From NCBI RefSeq assembly GCF_022780145.1, contig NZ_JALEXO010000074.1, positions 1 through 13,382 of the forward strand: DNA of 13,382 bases, given 5' to 3'. Below the pieces are notes generated by a model that worked only from the letters and a program-made list of their open reading frames with translations, was not told the origin of the DNA and ran no database searches. The DNA is from Intestinibacter sp. Its GTDB lineage: Bacteria > Bacillota > Clostridia > Peptostreptococcales > Peptostreptococcaceae. This document shows positions 1 through 6,686 of the stretch, piece by piece. The position numbers were made by a program, and so were the translations under genes. The first letter of the stretch is position 1; the number at the start of each line of letters is the position of its first letter.

Positions 1-432
1 TTCTAGACAGAATTTTTCGATTAAGTCTAATTCATAAAAATTATCTACTACAAATCTCCCAACTCCTAATTCTATCCCTAATTTTACTTCATCTACTGTT
101 TTATTGTTTCCGTGGAACAATATATTTTCCATAGGCATACCTGCTTTATATGCAGTGTATAATTCCCCGCCTGAAACTACATCTAGGCAAAGTCCTTCTT
201 CTTTGACTATTTTGCACATGTATTTAGTTAAAAATGCCTTACCTGCATATGCTACTTTATTTCCATTTTCGTTTACTTTAAAAGCTTTTACATATTCTCT
301 GCAATTATTTCTTATCAATTCTTCATCAAATACATATAGTGGAGTTTTGTATTTTTCTACAAGATCAAGAGTTTTTACTCCACCTATATAAAGATCATCG
401 TTTTTTATTTCCATACTTCCATGAAGTTTCAT
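1..432 (-). CDS. lysA: Diaminopimelate decarboxylase, N-terminal part (runs off the window)
   Basis: PLP-dependent enzyme that decarboxylates meso-diaminopimelate to L-lysine, the last step of lysine synthesis, in the cytosol. The visible 144 residues are the start of the alanine-racemase-like barrel. YAGKAF at residues 62-67 carries the PLP Schiff-base lysine (K65), followed by LDVVSGGEL (83-91) and HGNNKT (107-112), all hallmarks of the LysA/ornithine decarboxylase fold. The start ATG at 430-432 follows AGGAGG (438-443) at five bases. The gene begins 26 bases after the aspartokinase stop, so the two form one operon under the upstream lysine riboswitch. The frame is open to base 1; a complete protein of this family is about 420-430 residues, so roughly two thirds is missing from the window, including the C-terminal barrel. 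Identification is firm. Confidence 0.95.
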   Translation of the reverse strand, partial: MKLHGSMEIKNDDLYIGGVKTLDLVEKYKTPLYVFDEELIRNNCREYVKAFKVNENGNKVAYAGKAFLTKYMCKIVKEEGLCLDVVSGGELYTAYKAGMPMENILFHGNNKTVDEVKLGIELGVGRFVVDNFYELDLIEKFCLE

Positions 433-458
433 ATTGTCCTCCTAAATTCTAGTAATTT

Positions 459-1652
459 TTACACATTAAATTCTTTTGCTATTTCATTTACAGCTACAGC
501 TGTATCTTCAGAGCTTATAGCACAAGTTATTCTTATTTCTGATGTAGTTATTAATTTTATTTTTATTCCATTTTTCTTTAATATGCTAAATACCTTTGAT
601 GCAACACCACTAGTGTGTTTCATTCCTAGACCTACTAGAGATAATTTAGTTATATTTTCGTCTACTAATATGTTTTCTTGTGGAACATATTTTTCAACTA
701 TAGCTTTTCCTTGGTTTAAATCTTCTTTTGGTATTGTAAATGAAACGCTTATTTTTGAGTTCATTGGAGCAGTTTGACTTATCATATCCATGCTTATGTT
801 TTCTTTTGCTATGTTTTCAAATAAATCTACTACCTTATCTTCATCTATTTCTATAGTTATAGCAACGTCGTCGTCAGATGTTGCAAGTCCTGTTATAACT
901 TTATCTTCTAATTTCATGTTTTTTATCCCCCTTATGTATGTTCCTTTTATATCACTACATGATAGACCTACGTATAATTCTATTTGGTATTTTTGAGCAA
1001 GCTCTATACTTCTTGAATGCATTACTTGAGCACCTAGGCTTGCAAGCTCTAACATTTCTTCGTATTCTATTTCTTCTAACTTTTTAGCGTCTTTAAATTT
1101 TCTTGGATCTGTGAAGTATATTCCGTCTACATCTGTGTAGATTTCACATTTTCCGTTTAATTTTACAGCAAGTGCTACAGCTGATGTATCAGAGCCTCCT
1201 CTACCTAGAGTAGTTATATCTCCTTCATCATCTAATCCTTGAAAACCTGTTACTACTACTATCTTGCCTTCATCTAAGCTTTTTTCTATCTTTTCTATAT
1301 TTATATCGTCTATTAAAGATTTTCCGTGAGTTCCACTTGTTTGGATTTCTAATTGATAAGCATTGTAGCTTATTGCTGGACATCCTAGAGAATTTAAGCT
1401 CATAGCTAAAAGTGATGCTGATATCATTTCTCCTGTAGACATCAAAACATCTAGCTCTCTTTTATCTGGAGTAGCTGTTATATCCTTTGCAAGACTTATA
1501 TAATCATCTGTAGTGTCTCCCATTGCAGAAACTACTACTACTATTTTAGGATCTGTTTTTTTTCTTTCTATCAATCTCTTTGCAATTGTTGTTATTTTTT
1601 CAGTTGTAGCAACTGAACTTCCACCGTATTTTTGTACTATTATATCACCCAT
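459..1652 (-). CDS. lysC: Aspartate kinase, lysine-pathway isozyme
   Basis: Phosphorylates L-aspartate with ATP to 4-phospho-aspartate, the committed step of the aspartate family of amino acids. The 397-residue length matches monofunctional aspartokinases (about 400). The kinase domain spans roughly residues 4-230, with KYGGSS at 8-13 and TLGRGGSDT at 148-156. Two C-terminal ACT domains (about 260-320 and 325-395) are the usual site of allosteric amino-acid binding. The start ATG at 1650-1652 follows the purine-rich site AAGGGGGT (1659-1666). It is the first gene after a lysine riboswitch and is followed by lysA, so feedback by lysine is expected at the RNA level and probably also through the ACT domains. 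The symbol lysC is chosen from this context; dapG-type naming cannot be excluded from sequence alone. Confidence 0.95.
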   Translation of the reverse strand: MGDIIVQKYGGSSVATTEKITTIAKRLIERKKTDPKIVVVVSAMGDTTDDYISLAKDITATPDKRELDVLMSTGEMISASLLAMSLNSLGCPAISYNAYQLEIQTSGTHGKSLIDDINIEKIEKSLDEGKIVVVTGFQGLDDEGDITTLGRGGSDTSAVALAVKLNGKCEIYTDVDGIYFTDPRKFKDAKKLEEIEYEEMLELASLGAQVMHSRSIELAQKYQIELYVGLSCSDIKGTYIRGIKNMKLEDKVITGLATSDDDVAITIEIDEDKVVDLFENIAKENISMDMISQTAPMNSKISVSFTIPKEDLNQGKAIVEKYVPQENILVDENITKLSLVGLGMKHTSGVASKVFSILKKNGIKIKLITTSEIRITCAISSEDTAVAVNEIAKEFNV

Positions 1653-1683
1653 TTTTTTACCCCCTTAATCTTTTTGGGTATTT

Positions 1684-1713
1684 AAAAACGCCCAAAGGAA
1701 TACTTTGGACGTT
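1684..1713 (-). terminator. Riboswitch expression-platform terminator
   Basis: On the minus strand an 11-bp stem (1703-1713 with 1687-1697, one G-U pair, five-base loop) is followed by five U residues. The competing antiterminator is visible: minus-strand TACTTTG (1720-1726) is perfectly complementary to CAAAGTA (1701-1707), which forms part of the terminator's 5' arm and its loop. Lysine binding would favour the terminator, switching off the downstream lysC-lysA genes. Confidence 0.9.
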
Positions 1714-1727
1714 AAGTATCAAAGTAA

Positions 1728-1898
1728 ACCTTGTAGCTCATCACAAACATAGTGACAGCCTTATACATATTATGCATAAGTCCAGCAGCAGACTTTGCCA
1801 AGTCTACAACTTCGGCTCTAAACTCCTTTCTCTATAAATCTACGCTCGCCAGCTCCCTATAGATACTATTAATTTAAAGCACCTCTACCCTAGGCTTA
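1728..1898 (-). ncRNA. Lysine riboswitch (L box) aptamer
   Basis: The leader of the aspartokinase gene carries the conserved lysine-riboswitch core in order on the minus strand: AGAGGTGC (GAGGTGC complement at 1879-1885), AGCCGAAG (core complement at 1810-1816), GGCTGTCAC (1752-1760) and GAGCTAC (1733-1739). The GTAG just before GAGGTGC pairs with the final CTAC to close P1. Long helical arms lie between these blocks, for example GGACTTATGCATAATATGTATAAGGC around 1757-1782, split here by its own loop. The total length of about 170 nt fits the family. The aptamer is followed directly by the antiterminator/terminator pair and the aspartokinase start, so it acts by transcription attenuation in cis. 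The outer edges are estimates. Confidence 0.93.
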
Positions 1899-1918
1899 GT
1901 AATCAAATTATCAATATA

Positions 1919-1947
1919 ATTTAAGCATATAATTCGATTTTTTGCAA
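1919..1947 (-). promoter_or_regulatory. Candidate promoter of the riboswitch-lysC-lysA operon
   Basis: TTGCAA (1942-1947) and TTAAAT (1919-1924) are spaced by 17 bases on the minus strand. They lie a suitable distance upstream of the L-box core, placing the start near 1912. Each hexamer matches sigma-A consensus at only four of six positions, so the assignment is tentative. Confidence 0.4.
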
Positions 1948-2004
1948 CCATTATTTTACAATTTTTAACTTTATTTTAAAAAACAAATTTAATTTTTGCA
2001 AATA

Positions 2005-2619
2005 TTATAAATATTTGAACATAGAATGTAAAGACATGTCAATTAAGAAAATATTTTCTGTATTTTGAGTGTATAAATAATCGTCTTCATTTAAACTATT
2101 TGTAACGACTATTATATTTGGAACCATAAAAAACGGAATAGTCGTGTTTTTCATATCCGATTTAAGAGTATAGTATTTTGATAAGTCGATATTATTTCCT
2201 AATTGTATATCAAAAAGAACTTGTTTTCTCTGACAATTACTGTCTATATATTCGATATATAAAGAGTAATTATTATCCCCAATATTTATATTCCTGTAAA
2301 ACCTGACTATATCGAAATTTGCAAGATTTAATTTTACAGCAATATCAGAGCTTATTAACGCCTTTATTAAATCGTCTCCCTTGTAAAACTCACTAGCTCC
2401 ATTTATATAATATAAATAAGAATTTTCTTTATAACCCCTATAATTAATATTGCAAGGAAATTTAACTAAAATATAATCATTGCACATCCTCCTTAGTGTT
2501 CTTTTTAAAGTCTTTTTTTTAGAATCTCTTTTGTAGTTGAAAAGTTTATTAAATTGAGTTTCAGTTAAACATCTAAGCCTACTAATTATAAAAAGTATCT
2601 CCTTTTCAAGTATAGTCAT
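2005..2619 (-). CDS. Winged-helix protein, possibly Replic_Relax-like
   Basis: I do not recognise a named protein. The first 60 residues read as a winged helix-turn-helix: helices EKEILFIISRLRCL and ETQFNKLF, then a basic helix around KKKTLKRTLRRMC, then a wing leading to ILVKF. A YLYYINGASEFY segment and an alpha/beta C-terminal half follow. This order (wHTH, then a 'Y-x-L-x-x-x-G' like segment, then a strand-rich domain) resembles replication-relaxation (Replic_Relax) proteins, and that is inference only. There are no membrane segments and no signal peptide. The start ATG at 2617-2619 follows GGAGAGG (2625-2631) at a rather short five bases. The gene stands alone between two transcription units. 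No plasmid or conjugation genes are nearby, so a role as a chromosomal regulator or a relic of a mobile element are both possible. Confidence 0.75.
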   Translation of the reverse strand: MTILEKEILFIISRLRCLTETQFNKLFNYKRDSKKKTLKRTLRRMCNDYILVKFPCNINYRGYKENSYLYYINGASEFYKGDDLIKALISSDIAVKLNLANFDIVRFYRNINIGDNNYSLYIEYIDSNCQRKQVLFDIQLGNNIDLSKYYTLKSDMKNTTIPFFMVPNIIVVTNSLNEDDYLYTQNTENIFLIDMSLHSMFKYL

Positions 2620-2683
2620 ATAAACCTCTCCAAAGATGTAATATTATTTAATATATTATATTAATTAAAATAAAAAACTCTAC

Positions 2684-2715
2684 AAAAAAAGTGAATTCAT
2701 ATGAATTCACTTTTT
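2684..2715 (-). terminator. Perfect-palindrome terminator after the 574-residue membrane protein gene
   Basis: GTGAATTCATATGAATTCAC (2691-2710) is fully self-complementary. It is extended by A5/T5 (2686-2690 with 2711-2715) and followed on the minus strand by a seven-U run. It ends the gene that stops at 2736 and insulates the winged-helix gene beyond it. Because both flanks are A or T tracts, it could work in both directions. Confidence 0.85.
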
Positions 2716-2735
2716 ATAGTGCATAGTAAATTATA

Positions 2736-4460
2736 TTAATTTGAATTTTCACCTTCTGTAGCTTCTGCTTCATTAGATTTGTTAGTTTTTTCTTTTTCTG
2801 AAGCTTTATCCTCTGTAGCTTCTTTTTTATCGTTTTTAGAAGATTTACCTAATATACTATTATTTTCAAATTTAGTTATTGAAATCGTAGCGCTATCAGT
2901 TTTTGTATAAGAAATAGATACATTATCTCCTGATTTAGTCAGTGGTAATCTATCAGATGTCTTAGAAGTTCCCTTAAACAATGTATTGTTGTTTTTCAAT
3001 GTAAAGAAGTAAGTAGTCATACCATCTTGTACATCTGCACTTATTCTATCTACAGTACCAGAAAGCTCTACAGTATCTACATCAGTTTCAAATTTCAAAT
3101 CTTCCCCTTCAGATTCTAGAGCTTCTTTATAAGCAGCTAGAGCCTCTCTCTTATTGTTTCCAACAGCTAGTACACTGTAGTCTTCTACTGATATAAATGC
3201 CACACTTTTTACAAGTCCAGCCTTATCTTTTAGAGCACAAACGTATGTAGGTGTTCCATAGATATTGTACATAACTGGGAATGTAGCTTCGTAATTCTTT
3301 TCTTGTACTTTACCCTCTGCAGATGTCATAGCAGCAGTTTCTGTAGCACCTGTTTGCATATAAAGCTTAGCTTCTTTAGTTCTAGAATCGACTAACATAA
3401 ATCCTACTGTAGATTCATCTCCACCTGAAGATGTTATACCTGTATACCAATAAGATTTGCCGTCATTACCGTATACTAAAGATTCACCCTCTGTAGGCAC
3501 TAATACGCCTTCTTCTGTAAATACAGAGTTTATAAATCCTTTTACATATAATCCCCAATCTGTAATTTGATCTATTACCATAGATTGTGGTTGTATTCTA
3601 TCTATCCATTTTGGAGCGTTTTCTATATCGTATACGTTTAATTCTCCAGTTTGTGCATCTAAAACTGCAACTCCTACAGCATCAGAGCCTGAAAATCCAA
3701 CTTTATGCTCGTATAAACTAACAACCCAGTAAGGTCTACCTTGATCGTTTATTTCAAGTGTAAATTCAGTCATTCCGTAGTTTACAAGTCCGTTTATATA
3801 AAGATATCTATGTAAATCTTGTAGGAAATAAGCTTCTGGTTGATATTTTATCTTTATAGGCTTTTTGTCTAGAGTTTGGACTAATTTTACATCCTGAGGG
3901 TCTGTAGCCGATACCATAACGTATCCATCAGTACCGTCTAGGTTAGTAATCCATTTTATAATATCTCTATGTACTAAAGGCGCTACCCAGTAAAGCTCTC
4001 CATTTACACTTTGGATATGAAACTCGCCAAGCTGTGAAACACTACCTATAGCTGGTATTTCACCTATTTTTTTCTCTCCTAGCTTCATGGCCATATCTTC
4101 ATCGACAATACGTATATCATTTACATTTACAGGACTTACATCTTCTGTAAATTCACTTTCAGATACTTCGCCGATTAAATTTTTATATGCATTTGCATGG
4201 AAAATCGGTGTAGTTACAAAAAATGGAATAGCTATAACTAGAACAAGCAAAATCAACGCTATTACAAAATTATTTTTTGCAAGCTTTGAGGTTTTATTTC
4301 CTCTGTCAAACATCATATCGATTATACCTGCAACTACAAAAAACAATATCGCAGTAGAAAAACCAGATGTAAAATCAATTCTTATAACTGGTAATTTAAT
4401 AAATGCATATATTAAAACTATAATAAATGCAATCCCATAAGATCTTAAATACTTTTTCAT
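2736..4460 (-). CDS. Membrane-anchored protein of unknown function with large outer domain
   Basis: A 574-residue protein that I cannot name. Three hydrophobic segments sit at the N-terminus (about 8-26, 36-51 and 64-84). They are followed by about 450 residues of soluble alpha/beta sequence that should face outside if the third helix leads outward. The soluble part holds recurring short units such as GELYWVAPL, GRPYWVVSLYE and GKSYWYTGI, each a Tyr-Trp pair in a beta strand near a 'VDSRT/LDAQTGE' turn, which suggests tandem PepSY-like or similar beta-rich repeats (inference). Residues from about 540 are a Lys/Glu/Asn/Ser low-complexity tail. The start ATG at 4458-4460 has an ideal AGGAGG (4465-4470). 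It is transcribed divergently from glnS and ends at a strong terminator, so it is a single-gene unit. A transport, envelope or signalling role cannot be chosen from sequence. Confidence 0.85.
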   Translation of the reverse strand: MKKYLRSYGIAFIIVLIYAFIKLPVIRIDFTSGFSTAILFFVVAGIIDMMFDRGNKTSKLAKNNFVIALILLVLVIAIPFFVTTPIFHANAYKNLIGEVSESEFTEDVSPVNVNDIRIVDEDMAMKLGEKKIGEIPAIGSVSQLGEFHIQSVNGELYWVAPLVHRDIIKWITNLDGTDGYVMVSATDPQDVKLVQTLDKKPIKIKYQPEAYFLQDLHRYLYINGLVNYGMTEFTLEINDQGRPYWVVSLYEHKVGFSGSDAVGVAVLDAQTGELNVYDIENAPKWIDRIQPQSMVIDQITDWGLYVKGFINSVFTEEGVLVPTEGESLVYGNDGKSYWYTGITSSGGDESTVGFMLVDSRTKEAKLYMQTGATETAAMTSAEGKVQEKNYEATFPVMYNIYGTPTYVCALKDKAGLVKSVAFISVEDYSVLAVGNNKREALAAYKEALESEGEDLKFETDVDTVELSGTVDRISADVQDGMTTYFFTLKNNNTLFKGTSKTSDRLPLTKSGDNVSISYTKTDSATISITKFENNSILGKSSKNDKKEATEDKASEKEKTNKSNEAEATEGENSN

Positions 4461-4482
4461 TTTGCCTCCTTAAATACTAAAT

Positions 4483-4535
4483 TTTACTTTTTTTAAAATT
4501 ATGGTATACTATTACAAATAATATACCATAATTTT
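4483..4535. promoter_or_regulatory. Inverted repeat with two opposed extended -10 promoters (glnS / membrane protein)
   Basis: AAAATTATGGTATA (4495-4508) and TATACCATAATTTT (4522-4535) are perfect 14-bp inverted arms around a 13-base centre. Read rightward, the left arm supplies TGGTATACT (extended -10, TATACT at 4505-4510), with TTTACT at 4483-4488 sixteen bases upstream. Read leftward, the right arm supplies TGGTATATT (TATATT at 4520-4525). A rightward start near 4517 would lead to glnS, and a leftward start near 4513 to the 574-residue gene. The arrangement implies mutually exclusive polymerase binding, or an operator for a dimeric regulator. Neither reading is proven, and there is no U tract or upstream gene to make it a terminator. 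Confidence 0.5.
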
Positions 4536-4635
4536 ATAACATTATATATCTAAAAATAATCTTTTTTACAAATATAATTTATTTAATTTTTTAATTTGCT
4601 TAATTTAATTAAATATACTTTATTTTTTTCTAATA

Positions 4636-4666
4636 TTGAATTAAAATTAGTAATATGAATTATAAT
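4636..4666 (+). promoter_or_regulatory. Weak alternative glnS promoter in an AT-rich leader
   Basis: TTGAAT (4636-4641) and a consensus TATAAT (4661-4666) are separated by 19 bases, longer than the optimum, about 45 bases before the glnS start. The rest of the stretch 4536-4711 is almost pure A/T. No T-box specifier/antiterminator sequence was found, so no tRNA-sensing leader is apparent. Confidence 0.3.
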
Positions 4667-4711
4667 AAATTTATACATATTATAAAATAAAACAAATGTG
4701 AGGTAATTTTT

Positions 4712-6379
4712 ATGTCAAGCGAAAATAATCGTACTAACTTTATAAAAAACATAATTAAAGATGACTTAGCATCTGGGAAGCATAAATCTATAATAACTCG
4801 TTTCCCACCAGAACCAAATGGATATTTACACATAGGACATGCTAAATCAATTTGCTTAAACTTCGGATTAGCAGAAGAATTTAACGGAAAAGTAAATATG
4901 AGATTCGACGATACTAATCCACTTAAAGAAGATGAAGAATACGTAAACTCAATCAAAGAAGACGTTAAGTGGTTAGGATTTAATTGGGACAATTTATACT
5001 TTGCTTCTGATTATTTCGATGAAATGTACAAAAGAGCTGTACTTTTAATCAAAAAAGGTAAAGCTTATGTATGTGACTTATCTCAAGAAGAAATAAGAGC
5101 TACTCGTGGTACTTTAACAGAACCAGGTAAAGAAAGTCCATACAGAAATAGATCAATAGAAGAAAACTTAGACTTATTCGAAAGAATGAAAAATGGTGAA
5201 TTTGCAAATGGAGAAAAAGTCTTAAGAGCTAAAATAGATATGTCTTCTCCTAACGTAAACTTCAGAGACCCTGTTATATACAGAATTTCTCACAACTCTC
5301 ACCACAATACAGGAGATAAATGGTGTATATACCCAATGTATTCTTTCGCTCATCCACTAGAAGATGCGATAGAAGGAATAACTCACTCTATATGTACTCT
5401 AGAATTCGAAGACCAAAGACCACTTTACGATTGGTTCGTCAGAGAATGTGAAATGGAAAATGTTCCAAGACAAATCGAATTTGCAAGACTTAACTTAACA
5501 AACACTGTTATGAGTAAGAGAAAATTAAAACTTCTAGTTGATGAAGGTATAACTGATGGTTGGGATGACCCTCGTATGCCTACTATATCAGGTGTTAGAC
5601 GTAGAGGATTTACTCCAGAAGCTATAAGAGCCTTCTGTAATGAAATAGGTGTTGCTAAAGCCGATTCTACAGTCGACTCTAGACTTTTAGACCACTTCCT
5701 AAGAGAAGATTTACAACCAAAGGCTCCACTTGCTATGGCTGTTCTTAAACCTTTAAAATTAGTTATAACTAACTATCCAGAAGGTCAAACTGAAATGCTA
5801 GAAGTAGAAAATATATCTAAAAACGAAGAAGCTGGTAAGAGACTTGTTCCATTTAGTAGAGAAGTCTACATAGAAAGAGACGACTTTATGGAAGAACCAG
5901 TTAAGAAATACAGACGTTTCTTCGTAGGAAACGAAGTAAGATTAATGGGTGCATATTTTGTAAAATGTACTGATTTCGTAAAAGACGAAAACGGTGAAAT
6001 AGTAGAAATCCACGGTACTTATGATCCTGAAACTAAGAGTGGTTCTGGATTTACTGGAAGAAAAGTAAAAGGTACTGTACACTGGGTAGATGCTAAAAAT
6101 GCTGTTCCTTGTGAATTTAGATTATTTGAACCATTAATATTAGATGATGACCCAGAAAACGAAGGTAAACACTTCTTAGAACAAATAAATCCTAATTCAC
6201 TTGAAATACTACAAGGTTTTGTAGAACCAACTCAAATAAAAGACGCAAAACCACTTGATAAATTCCAATTTGTAAGAAATGGATTCTTCAGTGTAGACAC
6301 TAAATACACTACTGAAGACAAATTAGTATTCAACAGAATAGTTCCATTAAAGAGCTCATTTAAATTAGAAAAAAAATAA
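4712..6379 (+). CDS. glnS: Glutaminyl-tRNA synthetase
   Basis: Class I aminoacyl-tRNA synthetase that charges tRNA-Gln with glutamine in the cytosol. The 555 residues match the E. coli enzyme closely in length. The catalytic Rossmann fold carries the HIGH-type motif in PPEPNGYLHIGH (32-43) and the GlnRS form of KMSKS, VMSKRK (266-271). The C-terminal half is the beta-barrel anticodon-binding region typical of GlnRS rather than bacterial GluRS, which has an alpha-helical C-terminus. The start ATG at 4712 follows TGAGGTAA (4699-4706). It is the only clear plus-strand gene in the window, diverges from a membrane-protein gene, and is followed by a hairpin terminator inside an inverted-repeat element. 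Many Firmicutes use GluRS plus GatCAB instead; in lineages that carry it, GlnRS is usually regarded as acquired by transfer. Confidence 0.97.
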   Translation: MSSENNRTNFIKNIIKDDLASGKHKSIITRFPPEPNGYLHIGHAKSICLNFGLAEEFNGKVNMRFDDTNPLKEDEEYVNSIKEDVKWLGFNWDNLYFASDYFDEMYKRAVLLIKKGKAYVCDLSQEEIRATRGTLTEPGKESPYRNRSIEENLDLFERMKNGEFANGEKVLRAKIDMSSPNVNFRDPVIYRISHNSHHNTGDKWCIYPMYSFAHPLEDAIEGITHSICTLEFEDQRPLYDWFVRECEMENVPRQIEFARLNLTNTVMSKRKLKLLVDEGITDGWDDPRMPTISGVRRRGFTPEAIRAFCNEIGVAKADSTVDSRLLDHFLREDLQPKAPLAMAVLKPLKLVITNYPEGQTEMLEVENISKNEEAGKRLVPFSREVYIERDDFMEEPVKKYRRFFVGNEVRLMGAYFVKCTDFVKDENGEIVEIHGTYDPETKSGSGFTGRKVKGTVHWVDAKNAVPCEFRLFEPLILDDDPENEGKHFLEQINPNSLEILQGFVEPTQIKDAKPLDKFQFVRNGFFSVDTKYTTEDKLVFNRIVPLKSSFKLEKK

Positions 6380-6400
6380 GTTTAAATAAATATTTTAAAT

Positions 6401-6652
6401 AAGGGGCTGTCGCACTAAGAAATAGGGCGATGCCCTTTTTTGTATAATAATTGTATGACCAAACACAATACTATATAATCAGAATTTAAACTTTTTCTAA
6501 AAATGGGTATTTCTAATACCTTTATTTCTTGTGTCTATTTTTATGTTTTAAAAGTAAATTTTCCTTAATCAAACACTAAAAAGTACATTTAATTTAAGTT
6601 AGAAAAAGGCTATTGCAGAACAGGTTTTTAATTGTTCGTGCGACATCCCCTT
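6401..6652. repeat. 252-base inverted-repeat-bounded element (MITE or IS remnant)
   Basis: AAGGGGCTGTCGCAC (6401-6415) is matched by the inverted copy GTGCGACATCCCCTT (6638-6652), with one mismatch in 15. These G/C-rich ends stand out from very AT-rich surroundings, and a GGGGCTGTC-type end is common among insertion-sequence termini. The interior has stops in all frames over any useful length and no transposase motif, so it would be a non-autonomous or decayed copy. No clear target-site duplication was found. It fills the whole gap between glnS and the nuclease-like gene. Confidence 0.6.
6424..6441 (+). terminator. Probable glnS terminator inside the repeat element
   Basis: AGGGC (6424-6428), a three-base loop and GCCCT (6432-6436) are followed by a T run reaching 6441, 45 bases after the glnS stop. 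The stem is short but GC-rich, and the U tract makes it a credible rho-independent terminator on the plus strand. The minus-strand reading lacks a proper U tract. Confidence 0.7.
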
Positions 6653-6686
6653 TTGTTTTATTTATACATTTATATATAACATATTT

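Noticed and set aside
421..996. Plus-strand open frames over the aspartokinase gene
   Set aside because: Antisense to conserved kinase sequence, no ribosome sites, and no recognisable protein features; the same holds for plus-strand frames over the membrane protein, lipid kinase, Fe-S and hom genes.
1658..1680. TACCC/GGGTA pairing that could hide the lysC ribosome site
   Set aside because: Only five base pairs; the upstream terminator is a sufficient expression platform.
4536..4711. T-box leader for glnS
   Set aside because: No T-box bulge sequence and no GC-bearing antiterminator/terminator pair; the region is nearly pure A/T.
4660..4992. Minus-strand open frame over the start of glnS
   Set aside because: Antisense to the conserved HIGH-motif region and without a ribosome site.
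6401..6652. Transposase gene inside the inverted-repeat element
   Set aside because: Both strands are interrupted by stops and no DDE or HTH motif could be read.
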